A stretch of DNA of 64,000 nt from Lunularia cruciata (lineage: Eukaryota; Streptophyta; Marchantiopsida; Lunulariales; Lunulariaceae). The stretch spans positions 29,393,001-29,457,000 of the forward strand of contig OX419758.1 in the NCBI GenBank assembly GCA_948567375.1, in the 5' to 3' direction. Shown one piece after another: positions 23,039 to 35,242 of the stretch. The notes under the pieces are model-generated. The model saw only the letters and a program-made list of their open reading frames with translations, had not been told where the DNA came from and searched no databases. Both the position numbers and the translations under genes were made by a program. Every line of letters starts with the position of its first letter. Within the stretch, counting starts at the first letter, position 1.

Positions 23039-23395
23039 TGTAACACCCATTTGTGCATGTATGTGCTATTGTGATATTTAGTTTGATATTATAAGTACTT
23101 GAAAGATACTATTTATATAGAGATAAAGGATGGTTCTACATTAGTCATGATTAGCTAAAGTTAGTCATAGCTAAGATATAGGGGACCTTACCTTAGAGGA
23201 AGTGGAAAAGATGAGCACCATTATTTTGGATTCTTGTGTATTGATTTGGTATTATTCCTAGGTGTTTGGCTTTGAAAAAAGAGTTGAGAACTCTTAGGCC
23301 CACAAGCCTTTTTGTTTCAGATTCTTCTATAGTCCAAGGATAGCCCATGTGAAGGAATCCTTGACTTAGTGGTTGGGTCCTATCTCCATGTGAAG
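23039..23395 (+). repeat. 3' LTR of element D, incomplete
   Basis: Starts TGTAACACCC, matching the minus-sense start of element C's LTR. It contains about 40 extra bases near 23,255-23,300 relative to C and stops aligning after GACTTAGTGGTTGGGTC. Confidence 0.8.
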
Positions 23396-26240
23396 GAATC
23401 CTACAAACATGACTACCAAACAAAACAAACCACTCCACTACAAGGAAGCCTTGACTTCATAAGATTATGTAGGACAATGAGAGATGCAATGAATTTTAAA
23501 CAATATAAAACTCCACAAAATTTTTCTATCATTTCAAGCTAACATAAAAAGCTGCATTCCCCTCCAAAGAACCAATGACAATCATTTTGTGCATAAGCTC
23601 ACGCGTGCAATGGACAATCGTGACCCTTCATCAACCACCATGATGGACAAAGGATGGACCCATCTCATTGGGGCTACAAAAAGACCAACACCACCCTACA
23701 AGTCAAATCTTTTTACATTTTCACTTTTTACTTTTTCCTTTTCCAATTCTTGCATTTCTCTCTCCATGACCAAGATCTCTTATGACACTCTTTGTGGAAT
23801 TTCTAGCTTGTTAAGAACTAAGGAAGTAGAACTATGGGAGCAGATCAAGGAATTGCACTATCAAGAGAATCTGGATATTCAATCATGACATGAAACACTC
23901 ATGAGAAGTGAATTGAGTTGAGAAGAGGCAAAGTAGTAGAAATCTTGAACAAGCATCTCAAGATTTATGAGTGTAGATTGTACTATTGAACCCACTACAT
24001 CAAGAAAAGGAAAATGGGCATCTTGTTGAGGGATTGGGGTCTCACAAATATAGCCATATTACAAGATATTTTTGCAAATGCAAAGAACCTAAGTGGAAGT
24101 TCATTACAAGGATGCCCTACAATGTGGATAGAGCATCATTGGTAGCGGGTGTTGGGCATAGATTGCTTGCCATTTGAGGAAATTCACATAGATAGCCCCA
24201 CCGTCCCAACAAATAATTGAAGGGGAGAATTGATGATGAGTTTGTCAAGAAGAAATACTGAAAAAGGTACAAAATCAAAATTATGAAGGAACCTACTAGT
24301 CAAACCACCATAAAAACCAATAATGTGGTTTTTCTGTTCAAAACAAAGGAACTACGTGAACCAAAACTAGACTATCTTCCTCCAACTTGTACACAAGTAG
24401 AAGCTGGTGAGTTGGGCTATGATGCTTTGTGAGCGGGTCATCAAGTTGCTAGAAGATATGACTGAAGGTTCTGCCACCATTTCGGCTCCCTTCATCATTC
24501 ATTTCTACACAAGCATGAACCTTTTGACGGATAAAGATAAGAAAAAGTTCTTATCCCACCCACACCATCCGTCTTACTTCAATGGAGATCCAAACTTGCC
24601 TAAGAATACCAAATATCACAACATGGACAAAGGGTATGCCCAGATAGGGAAGTTTGTATGTGTGATGGAGATATAAAACTTCATTACAATTTGGAGAAAG
24701 ATCCTTGTCACCCATGCCAAAGTATAAGCCTTCAAGAAATGAGAATGACCTCAAGACGTAAAATCTTTGTCAAAGGACAATGAGAGTAAAACCAAGATGT
24801 ACAATCAGCTTGGGAGGAAGGTCCACCACATGTAAAAGAGGTGTCTAACAATAGAGTTGTCACAACTGCCTAGAGCACAAAGTCAAAGAGCAAGGAGTCC
24901 TTCACACACATTTTGTTGCCCGTGGTAAACAAAAAAGAAGAAGGACCAAATGACAAGCTCAATCGTCACCCCTGCTTATAGAGGATGAAGTAAAGCCAAA
25001 GGACAAGGAGAAGATGCCAACTTCAGAATCCACCCCTTCCAACCATGACTCTAGGCCACAATTTGGTTCCTGTTGAAAGGGAGACCTTGAATTACAAGTT
25101 GGAGATCAAAATAGACTTGCCTGATTGTGGACTTTATCAAAGGAACCAATGACATAGAGGCAAGGACATCACACCAAAGTCCAATGAAATTGGCATGGTA
25201 ACTTGTGTTGTCCCTTGTATGGGAAGGCAGATGAACAAAATGATATTATTGCCCACGTGAAGCTCCCATCAACAACAAGGCACCATGGCCAAGGAAGCAG
25301 CTTCCACTCATGGAGTAAGGGACAAAACTGTTTTGGCTCACAATGAGAACCCCACACCCAAAATGAAGAATGCCTTACAAGGACAACTAGGCAAGGACTG
25401 CAATTCTCTACCTTTGCTCATGGTGGCCTACACAGTTTATACCATAACCCTAGTGATGGAAGCGTTGGAAGAGATTTTGCCATTGTACTAGAAGTTGGAT
25501 CCAAAGCTGAATAAACCAGCATTTGCCACTTTCATCACCTAGACCAAAGCAAAACCAACAAAAAGGACAAGAAAAGTGGTGAGTGCCTAAAGGAGTTCCA
25601 AAGGGAGGGATTAAAATGGCAAGAGGAATAAAAAATATCTCATCCAGGGGTTGAAGAAGAAGGTTGATGATTATAGCCTATAGGTCTTCCATTAGCAAAC
25701 TCAACATGAAAAGGAGATCCAAAATCAAGATGACAAACTTGCAGCACTACAAAGCAAGCTAGAAATGGCCCAAGCTGATATGGAGGCAATTGAGACCAGA
25801 TATGACAATTTGAAATAGCTTACTAACCTTTGCATCTTCTATCTATCTACCAACCTCAAACAACAACAAGAGAAGGTGCTAGAGCAAGAAAAGTGGATTT
25901 GAAAGGAGATGACCAACAAACCTAGCACCAAACATGCCAATCTGAAGACCAAACAAGTGGGGTTGCTAATGACTATCAAGCATACAAACACTCACCTTCT
26001 TAGCTAGTTGGAGTGCATGGCCATTGAAACTTCTCAACAAACAAAGGCAAAAGATATGTGCACTCAAATTGACATGTTGGAGAGGAAGGCATAGACAAAT
26101 GAGCAACTCAAGTCATTGTCTATGAAACTCCAAGTCACACCAATGCCAAGTTTGAGGAGGCTCAAACTGGCTTTGAATGAATTGTGGATGGCTATTGAAA
26201 GGAGCTCAGATACCTAGTTTACATCTGCAAGGAGGCTGAG
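23396..26240 (+). pseudogene. Broken ORF of an unclassified repeat family (copy 3)
   Basis: A series of short plus-strand fragments with the same order as the copy at 55,620-57,690. A segment with APFIIHFYTSMNLLTDKDKKKF (24,407-24,676) is followed by a Lys/Glu-rich region and then, at about 25,650-26,200, a broken coiled-coil-like stretch (KKKVDDY ... QDDKLAALQSKLEMAQADME). I do not recognise the domain. The build is gag-like, but there is no zinc knuckle and no pol. Many stops. Confidence 0.5.
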
Positions 26241-27059
26241 AGTTTGTTGCAAGCACCACCTGCCCTCCCACTGAGGAATAAGAACAGGAGCCTAGCCTTA
26301 TAAAAATAGCCGTAGTCATTTACATTTTTGACAATAGGACATTGCTTCATACATATTGTTAACATTTTTATTGTCATAGACTTAGGAAGTTTGTGGATGC
26401 ACAAACTATGTGAATAGGTACCTAGGCTAGCACGATAAGTAGTGTTAGTCTATTGGAGGTAAATGACTCCCAACTAAGTTTATAGCCATGGTTACCTACA
26501 ATTAGGGTTAGGGGTAGGGATAAGATATGATCAAGATTGAGTAGTTTAGATATACTTAGGAAATTTCCATCCATTGTAGCCATTGGATCTTTCCGTGGCC
26601 AAGTAGGAAATGTATAAAAGGCTTAGGCCTGATGTTCATTGGCTCCATTTTGTGCAATCTTCTTTTGCAAAAAAATACAAAGTTTATACCATCAAGACTC
26701 ATGAGTCGATGTATGTGTATGAGTATGCACTCTAAGTGAAAATTTTATGCTCAACAGATCTAGGAGTGACAAATCTTGAGGTACAAACCAAAGCACTAGA
26801 GTGTGGCAATGCATTCACATGGAACTAGAGTTTGTCTAGAGTCAGGAATGATATGGTACAGTAATGGGCACTACTTGATGAGGCCTAGCACCTTATCAAG
26901 TAGCACCCTGTAGGATTGAATATTGCAGATCATTTCAAACTCTCATAACCTTGTGCCTTTTGTGAAGGATAGAATGTTGTGTTGCTATTGTAGTCCTCAG
27001 AGTAACGTAAATTTTGAAACCTTTTACTCCGGTTTAGTTTGCAAAGTTATCAAACCCCA
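26241..27059. other. No gene; possible LTR end near 26,755
   Basis: Non-coding. A TATA-like GTATAAAAGG at about 26,610, a transcript-like stretch, and the ending TGCTCAACA near 26,756 resemble the right end of an LTR, perhaps of the copia remnant downstream. I could not find the matching LTR, so this is only suggestive. Confidence 0.3.
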
Positions 27060-27490
27060 TTATGTAGGATGCTAGTAGGTTGCATTTTGTGTGTCTTGTG
27101 GCAAGAGTACCATACAAATTGCAGCTGCTAAGAACCACACTTTAATAGTTTGAAACCCGGATGGACAACCACTGAACAAAGAGATTCTAAAACAAAGTGA
27201 CCTTTGTTATGAGTGAACCCACCCCTTCTTAGGAATCCTCTAGATTTGACCTTTTAGTACATAGGGTAGTAGATTGCTTAGAGTTTCATAGTGTCACTTA
27301 GTTGGTGAGTTTACCCTCTTTGGGAATGATGTTGCCCAAGAGGTTAAACACAAAATAATAGATTGTCATCATTGTGACCCATTCATCTCATTAGTCATTT
27401 CCACCCATATCCTCAAGGGAACAATCCATTCTTACAGATTATACCACAAGAATGTTGATATTGGACCACCATACTTATGCTTGCATTTTT
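27060..27490 (+). repeat. Diverged copy of the 3' part of the coiled-coil repeat family
   Basis: Shares blocks such as TTGCCCAAGAGGTTAAACA and CATTCTTAC...AGAATGTTGATATT with 54,725-54,870 and 58,430-58,560, in the same order. Non-coding. Confidence 0.5.
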
Positions 27491-27529
27491 ATAGCTCAGA
27501 TTGAAGGAAGAGATGTAGGTAAATATCCA

Positions 27530-28700
27530 ATTCATTTCCAAGATGCAATCCCTTGAACGGGTGAAAGCCATGGATGAAGGATTCAAGACATTGAAGTAGA
27601 ACAACACATGGAGGCTAATAACATTACAAGAAGGGATAAAAGTGGTAAAATGTAAGTGAGTTTATAGAACCAAGCTTGATGCTAAGTGCAACATCTCAAG
27701 GCACAATGCTAGACTTGTAGCCAAGGGATATTCCCAGCTTGCAAGAATATACTATGAGGAGACATTTGCTCTGGTAGTCTGATTCTATCTAGATTCAGAT
27801 TCCAAGTTTGATTTTTATCAGATTTTTTCTTCAATTAGATGCAGTAGAAGACATGGAGATATCTCAATTGAGCATCAAAATAGTTTTTCTTAATGGAGAT
27901 TTGCATGAGGAAATTTACATAGAGCAATGGCAAGGATATGAAGAAGCTTGAAAGGAGAAGACTGTTTGTAATTGCTAAAGGGCTTGAAGAAAACCTGAAG
28001 AAACGGAACCTGAAGTTTGATTACTTCTTAGTGTGGTATGGGTTTCAAACATTACTTTCTGATCCTTGTCTGTATTATGGATTTGGGATAATACCCATTA
28101 TCTTTGTGGATGATAGATTGATTTGTGTGGAAGACAAATCTCCCATTGCTGCCATGTTAGATCATCTTGGTAAAGAGTTTGAAGTTACACATGGAGAAGC
28201 AAAGTGTCATGTAGTACTTCAGATTTTTTCTTGATAGTGTGAATATTAGAATTAGATTGACTTAAGAAAGATAAGTTAAGTCAATTATTAAAAATAATTC
28301 AATCTTGGAATACATATCCACTTGCTACTCATGTAGATCCAAATGTTAGATTACAAGTGGAAGAAAGAGAACCAATTTGCGCACCATACCAAGAAGAAGT
28401 AGGATGCCTAATGTATGTTATAATAGGTACAAGACCTGACATAGCTTATGCTATTAGTATAGTAGCAAATTTTGTTCTAATCCTTCATCTCAACATTAGG
28501 AAGCAATGAAAAAAATTTCAAGTACCTCAAAGGTACTCCCATTATGGATAAAATTTAGTGGAGGTTTTGATGTTACTAATACACTAGCCGGATACTTGGC
28601 TGGTCCGCAAAGTCATCACACTTTCAACGAGGATCGTTCTGTAGATTGGGCATGGGGAGCGACTTCAAGAATAGACCTTCTACAAGGTTTAATTAGGTGT
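27530..28700 (+). pseudogene. Ty1/copia reverse transcriptase/RNase H remnant
   Basis: Plus-strand fragments in several frames read as copia pol: KAMDEGFKTLK with TKLDAKCNISRHNARLVAKG at about 27,565-27,780, FLNGDLHEEIYIEQ at about 27,890, DPCLYY and the RT catalytic IIFVDD at 28,060-28,120, then TRPDIAYAI at 28,430 and KYLKGTP at 28,520. Order matches copia RT into RNase H. Frameshifts and stops between pieces show it is dead. It ends near 28,700, where the base composition changes. Confidence 0.85.
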
Positions 28701-29753
28701 TCACCTGTCTAAATCTCCGCCCTTTGGATCCATGTGCTTCAATTCTTACATTTTTTATTAATTATTTTCAAATTCTTTTGGATTCAGTTGAAAGGCCAAA
28801 CAACTAGAGCTGTCATTAAGGCCGCAACTTAACTCTTCCGGACTGCGATTATACTCTTCCTTGTACACCTCTGGCCTGGCTGAGCTTCAGATTTAGTAAA
28901 GATGAATATTTTCGACTCAATTCACTATTAATTTGTCTTTACATAGTAACTTTACAAGCTTTTGTGAATGAGGCAAGCGCTAAGCAGCGATGGTTCAAAT
29001 TAACTCAAGGCTAATCTTTCTTCGATAAGAGGTGAAGCAAAGTATAAGCATCCTGTTATATATTTTACCCTTCTGAGTATGGACGGTCTAACGATCCCGT
29101 TCAATTGCAACGATCTACCCATGAGTTGTTGACAATGTACTTGTGGCGCTTACAGCCTCGTAATTGGAACGTAATTTACCTGCTGAAGGAAGTATTATGT
29201 TCTTCAAAAGAATGCTGGACCAGCTTGTTCATATTTTAATAATTATAGACTTGTTCTTACTTGTTGCACCAACTTCATGAGACCGGTACAATTATCAAAG
29301 AAATTATGGATGTATTACAGCTATTTCAAGACATAATAATATCCAAAATATGGCATAAGCAGATAAGTACCATGTGGTCTTTAGTGAGGATTGAGTAATG
29401 TTATAAAAAACAAGTAGATAAATATATCAAATAAAGTGTACTATGGTATAACATATCTCCAAAAACATTTAATGGTTCTTAGTTAGCTTTTGCATTTCAA
29501 AATGCTTTGGTATGCTTATGCTTATATTGTAATACTGTACACTAAGTCATCCAATTGGGCTTCTTACACATGTATGCATGCTGTTACACCTCAAGTCCTT
29601 CTTTCTAGAGTTATATATTCAAGATACGCTCAATAGACAGGGATTGGCAAAATCTTAAAGCCAAGATAACTGTAGGAAGTTACAAAGTTACAAAGTTTTC
29701 TCCTGGTCTATGTGTCACGAACATAAAAAGTGTTGACATTCTGAAAATGATGA
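28701..29753. other. No gene seen
   Basis: Transition from the repeat-rich left flank to the gene island. No supported ORF, RNA gene or repeat match within the window. Confidence 0.5.
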
Positions 29754-29760
29754 GTTTAGG

Positions 29761-29843
29761 AAAAAGGCGACCGCGTAGGAAAAATGAAGGATGGGAAGAC
29801 CCCCATCAAGCCGTACAAGGGAGAGACAAAAAAGGTAACATTT
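29761..29843 (-). mobile_element. 5'-truncated copy of the RLE-type LINE: 3' end only (83 bp)
   Basis: Nearly identical to the 3' end of the element at 42,828-46,583 (shared core TCTCCCTTGTACGGCTTGAT and CCTACGCGGTCG in minus sense). It is flanked by the 7-bp direct repeat GTTTAGG at 29,754-29,760 and 29,844-29,850. This is the form expected of a non-LTR retrotransposition event that stopped very early. Confidence 0.8.
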
Positions 29844-29850
29844 GTTTAGG

Positions 29851-30644
29851 GTGGGAGGGTTTGCCATTCAGTTCCAGAAGATTCACAGAACAGTAAATGT
29901 TCGGCAGATTCGACCTTATCTAGTCTGAATGTCTTAGAAAGCTTACAGAATTTGAACTGCTTGATCTTATGTGGAAGCACATGCATCGCAATTTTCGGAG
30001 CAGATTATTGTGCCATCCAGATGGGATCAAATGTCTGCATTGAATGGTGGGCCGCTTTTTAGGACCTGGCCATTGTGTGTGTGATTACAAGAAGACTCGT
30101 CGAAGCTCGTTCAGTGCTTTAATTCCATACCTGAGCACCATATGCTGCGCGGCCATATTTACGATACTTAGAAACCGGAACAGAGGAACGGAGTGTGTAT
30201 ATTTCTAGTTTGAAATTATATTTTCTGTGGTTATCTCAACCGTTTTACATCTATAATAAAAGAAATCCAGTGATCTGATCTTGCACGACGCTGTGTGTAC
30301 TATCACAATTCTTTGAAAGTGATCATGTTCACTAGTTAGTGAAGAGAATCTGATGGAATCAGTAGTTTCGCATTCCTGACGAATGGCTTTAGCATCACCA
30401 TACCAGCTGCTATTGAATTCTTTATAATCACGCTTCTGGACATTCATCTACGTAAGAAGCATGGGTATAAACGAATTGTCAGGCAAGACCGATTAGTCCT
30501 CATGTTCAAGCGTGTAGAACAAGCACATGAGTATAAATGTACCGGGACAAAATTGCCCCAGCCATGTGTAGCTACATTAACATCTATGTACTTAATCAAA
30601 ATGGCAGTCGGGTGTATGAACGCTGACATAGAGTAAACATCTAG
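29851..30644. other. No gene; downstream flank of the SR-rich gene
   Basis: Would contain the 3' untranslated region of the minus-strand gene ending at 30,645. No other feature is supported. Confidence 0.45.
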
Positions 30645-33527
30645 CTAGGAGCCCAAAATCTCACACTCGGTAAACATGTGATCATCCCTGCCTAAGAAAA
30701 GCCACTGGCTCCTCACTTGGACGTAAAGCTCAGCATAGCCCACGGGTAAGTGGCCTGAAGTACAACAAGCAATATTGTGTTTTTCATCCTCAACTTGTGG
30801 TCTTCCAATATAAGAACGGAGGAGGAGGTGAATATCATCACATTCGAGTCTTTTCTTGGGATTCCAAAAGTAGAACGAATGCGGGCCAGGTAAGGGATGA
30901 ATGACTAAATCTCCAAGTCTGGGTCTGAACCACTTATTGACTGTTCTAACCACCTGGTGCTGGTCGGCCTGGAGAGGTTTTAAGCACTCATGACCCTCCT
31001 CCTCGCCCAAAAATATCCACATGCCACAGCTGCCTAACATGTACATACCAACAATGTCCGAAGCGCACCACCTCCCGCTGGAATCAAACTTACCCAGTCG
31101 AACGATTGTGTCTCCTTCTCTTAACCCACACGAAGTTGTACAGGAAAAAAAATCCACCTGACCATCATCATTGCCTGAATACGGACAAGACTTTCTTTGG
31201 CTTGCGCGGACAACAATATCCCCGGCCTGGGGACCGAACTGTGTACAATAAGGTTCTGGATCAGGGACATGATGATGGTGGGGTAGATGGTGGTGATGGC
31301 GGTGATGATGATGGCATGTACAGTCCCAATGGCAAGGGCTTTCCGAGCAGTGAATGTGGCGATCGATCGTGCTAGTACCACATCCAGGATCTGCACGGTT
31401 TGAAACTTATGAATTACTGATGTTGTTAAAGTGGCAATCTATCATAGACCTGGAAGTTATTCCTGACTAGGTTGTTGAGCACAGTTTAATCAAGTTTAAG
31501 TTTTTGATCGGATTATTGGTCCTGATTGTAAAAGCGTTGGTTAATAACCTTCGATACTTGATATACTAGTGCTTTGTTAAAGAAATGCAGCAATTTCTCT
31601 GAATATAGAAATGAAAAGGGGTACCAGTGTTGATCGACGTGACACTCGATGCACATTCGCTTTGGCAGTGCATTTGGGGACAGTGTGTGCAATTGTTGAC
31701 CACACCGGAGTTATGATGCCCTCCTCGATGACAGCTAGTCCTCACACAACCACCATCGCAACAGCAGCGTTGGTGGCAGCTGCAGCCATTGCTGACTGGA
31801 GGACAAGGAGCGCACGGGGATACAGGGGTAGAAACGATAGATGTGGTTTTTGGAGGAGTTGCCGTTCTAGAGCTACATTTAATCACACGAGGAGTACGGG
31901 GAGCTTCGGAAGAACATTCCTCAGTAGATAGGTAATCCCGATGGATAGTAACTTGTGGTCCAGAAGGACAGGCACTACGAATCTCGGTACCTCTTTTCTG
32001 CCTACCACTACCGCGAGGGCTTTTGGATCTGGATTTAGGAGTACTGCATCGGCTTCTTGCTGGAGTAGTGGACCGACTCCTACATGGTGTACAGCAGTCA
32101 CGTCTTTGAGGAGAGCCCGAGGTGCTATGACTGTCAACTGACTCTGATGGGTAATCCCAGTTCACCTTCACACATGGTTTATTCTCATCCGAGCTTTGGA
32201 TCTCAATACTTCCTTGACTACTACTCCGGCGAGGAGTTTTACACCTGGATGAAGGGCTTCCAGACCTCGATCTAGATGGTGAACGAGATTTCCTCACAGG
32301 AGGAGGCGGCCGATTCAATCTTAGAGCTCCCTTTCCACACGGAATGACTATGTTGTCCCAAGGGGGCCGTGGGGTTCTTGGACTCCCGGACCTGGATCTA
32401 GACTTTGAAGGTGCCCGATTCCATCGAACATTTACTCGGCGAGGTGTAGAACAAGCATCAGAATTTTCCAAGTCCACGTGCAGGTTGATATCATTTCCTT
32501 CCCAATTGAAGACGATATCACCATCGCCGCTGCAGATTTCTATGCTATTCTGACTGCTGCTGCGTCCAGATGTTCGAGACGCGGAGGGCGGGCTTCTTGA
32601 GCGACATCGAGGAGTGGGAGTCTGGCTCCGAGTTCGACAAGAGACTACAGGACAAGGGGTGCATAATTGGGGAGGGGTGCATCTATCGGATTCGCCAGAA
32701 GAAGTCCGTATATTGACAAAACCATCATTAACCCAATCGACGTTCATACACCCTTCTGCGTTTTCGTTGTGAATCTCTACGCTCCCTAAGCTGCTGCTCC
32801 GGCTATGGCACCTATTGTCTTGTCTCATACATGGGCTCGGAGATCTACTTCTGACAATAGGCGAGCAAGCTCGATCCTGGAAGTGGCAGGAAGGGCTTGG
32901 AGATGGACTGCGAGATCTAACAGCCGGACAACATAACGAGGCGCAGTCATTGACAACTACCACTCTGGGGGAGTTCGGTAAGCTGAATTTCACCGAACGT
33001 GGAGAGTTTGGATCTGACGGAACTATACACCCTCCGTCATTCGAATTCCCATCGTTAACTTCCAAGTCCAAAGTCAAATTTCCATGCTCGGGGGTTCTTT
33101 GACGACTGCGAGGCCGACGAGGTTCCGGTGTGCGGTCTCTTCCACCACCAATGCTCACTTCAATGCTGCTACCGGCCTCGGACCCGTCGTTGTACACAAA
33201 AAGAGGATCCCGCGACTGGGTGATTCGACACCGTGGCCTTCCTTGTCGAGGAAGAGTGACACGAGATTCTCCTCCTCCTCCATCCTGCTGCTGCTTCTGC
33301 TTATTTCGAAGAGCTTGTGCTCTTCTCTTGACAACGATATCAGGTAGCGGTTTATTCGACTCCCAAAACTCTCGTCGAATTGGTGATGGAGATCGAGAGC
33401 AGGTTGCCCCAATGCAGGACTCGTATGGTCCTCCAGGGGGAGGGTCGGCCTGTTCCTGGTCCCCGTCGTTGTTATTATTAGTGGTGATGATAATCTGATG
33501 TGCACCATGCTCCCCACACCCTCTCAT
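30645..33527 (-). CDS. Ser/Arg/Pro-rich protein with Cys/His-rich segment, two exons, unknown function
   Basis: Predicted join of exon 1 (33,527-31,625) and exon 2 (31,390-30,645), separated by a 234-base intron with donor ACTG^GTACCC and acceptor GTGCAG^ATC. Phases match, giving 882 codons without a stop. Exon 1 is rich in RSRSPSP-type runs and contains three to four imperfect copies of a module that starts RSSS-x-x-SIEI and ends in an acidic, hydrophobic stretch (about residues 245-285, 330-380, 435-480). Near the exon junction is a Cys/His-rich segment (HQRCCCDGGC, then CTCHHHHRHHHHLPHHHH). The last 200 residues look globular (GDIVVRA, GDTIVRLGKFDSSGRWCASDIVG, LGDLVIHPLPG). I recognise no named family; RS content alone does not make it a splicing factor because no RRM is visible. 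A broken relative lies upstream at 35,243-38,243. Confidence 0.7.
31391..31624 (-). other. Predicted intron of the SR-rich gene
   Basis: GT...AG boundaries and a 1+2 codon phase that joins exon 1's last base to exon 2 to make an Asp codon. The exon 1 frame would otherwise stop at 31,566. The exon 2 frame is open across the His-rich run and the whole C-terminus, which supports the join. Confidence 0.65.
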
Positions 33528-35242
33528 CTTCCTCTCTCTTCCGCCGCCGTGACCTCCTTTCTACATCCATCCTTCCGGCCGGGGCCGCCTAATTGTCATG
33601 GCATGGCCGCCTCTCTGTCCATGCAGCAGCGTGCAACAGTTCTCTTCTTTCCTACTTCTTCTGCGCCTGCGCTTCGTAACGCTGCGACCTTTCCCAGGAC
33701 GGTTAGATTCCGTTTCTCAGACCTGCAGTGTGCCGTCTAATTGGCTGCAAGGTCGTTATTGTACGCTTTCGGCCTCTAGGTGAATCGCACGGGCTGTTTC
33801 CCGGAAATAATGTTCTACCCTTCCACGGTCAGAGGCACCTGGACCGATGCTTCCTAAGGTAAAGATCGATGGTCAATGGTGGTTAGACAGAAAGGATTGT
33901 CAGCAGTGGAGTACGGTAAGTAAGAAGGGTAACCAAGAAAACTGAAAGACTCGTGATTCTCTAATTGAAACTGAGGTAAGACTAAGGGTTTGATTGGTTT
34001 TAAACTTCAAGTTCGTGGCGAGATCATCCACTAACAGAACAAGATATAGAACCGAGGATATCGAGGAGAGTTCAACGTTAGACCTCAACCCAAGCGCGTG
34101 GACGTCATAGATTTCACATTCAGTTATATCTGCAGCAACCTCAGCACTCTATACTTGACAATCCGTGTTGAGTTCCGCAGTTCCTACCAGCCCTTCAAAG
34201 CCTGAGCAGTATGCGGCCTACGGAGATTTTAACACAGGTAACTCTGATTCTTTCAGCCAAAGAATCTGAATGTTCCCTTACTAGGTTGTGGGATGCAAGT
34301 CCATTCAAATAGATCAAAATCTGCATCAAGTTCAGCTGGGAGCTCGGGCCATCCAGGCATCCTCGTCTTACATCCATCAGTTTAGTCAAAGGTGTGAAGG
34401 TCAGCCTACAATTCCGAGTGCTACCATGAAACCACATGAACATTACTGCCACGACTACTCAACCGAAGCCCACAAAAGATCACTGAGAGGAGCCGAACTG
34501 CTTCTTGATCAATCTAAACCGGAGTACAAAGAATGGGAAATAGAAAATGCGAATTCCTAAGCTTACATCTAGGCAAATCTTGTGAGCTAAGTCAGTCTTA
34601 GTCTAGCTTAAACTCAGTTGATAAAGAACCGATCAGATCAAATTTCCAATCAGGACTAAACTTGTACCCGAGAGGCAAAGTATTGCAGCCGAAGGTAAAG
34701 AACTACGACGAACTGAAAGATTCGAATAGGATACTATATTACATGAGCCAAGATTACTCATTAATATATACTTACATTCTTGTGTACTTTGAAGTCCTGA
34801 AAAACTGAGAGGTGATGACTATATTCTATGAAGCCTACAGCTACTGTTACCACCAGAGAAATACAAAACAGTAGTCCAATCTGGGGGAGACTATCGAATG
34901 TTGTCAAAAGCCTGGCCCAGAGTTAAAATGCAGTGAATTCAACCAGAATAATCTGATCCCTCCACGGATGTGGATTTATGGAAGTCCTTGGATGAGCTCA
35001 AGGTACCTCGAGCCTACCTGTTGCAACTAGATTTACGTGAGAGATGAGCTGGCTAGAAGGAGCTGAACTGAGCCGGTGCCCACGTTTATCCACTGTGACC
35101 TTCAACTGATTCTAGAAACATAAACGAAGATAAAAGGCTTTGCTAGAAAAGCTGTGGAGAAGTTCGATAGATACCATGTTAACTGAATTGTCACTTTTAT
35201 TTAGTGACACTTTAACTATTCTAACACTTGACCCGTGAACTC
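33528..35242. other. Intergenic region with likely promoter of the SR-rich gene
   Basis: The first 250 bases upstream of the minus-strand ATG at 33,527 are GC-richer and pyrimidine-rich, as expected of a 5' leader and promoter. No TATA box was firmly placed. Small plus-strand ORFs here have no recognisable content. The rest shows nothing. Confidence 0.4.

Larger units (their letters stand above)
21751..23395 (+). mobile_element. Element D: 5'-truncated relative of element C
   Basis: Plus strand. It begins inside the spacer between RNase H and integrase (counterpart of C at about 16,450), runs through integrase and the polypurine tract (CAAGGGGTAAA) into a 3' LTR at 23,039. The LTR matches element C's for about 350 bases and is then lost near 23,395. 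It abuts C's truncated LTR head to head, which points to an inversion or illegitimate joining rather than a normal insertion. Confidence 0.8.

Noticed and set aside
31611-33498. Several plus-strand ORFs of 60-122 codons
   Set aside because: They are antisense shadows of exon 1 of the SR-rich gene, whose biased codons keep the opposite strand open.
30645-33527. Calling the RS-rich protein an SR splicing factor
   Set aside because: No RRM (RNP1/RNP2) is visible, and the RS runs are mixed with SIEI modules and a Cys/His cluster.
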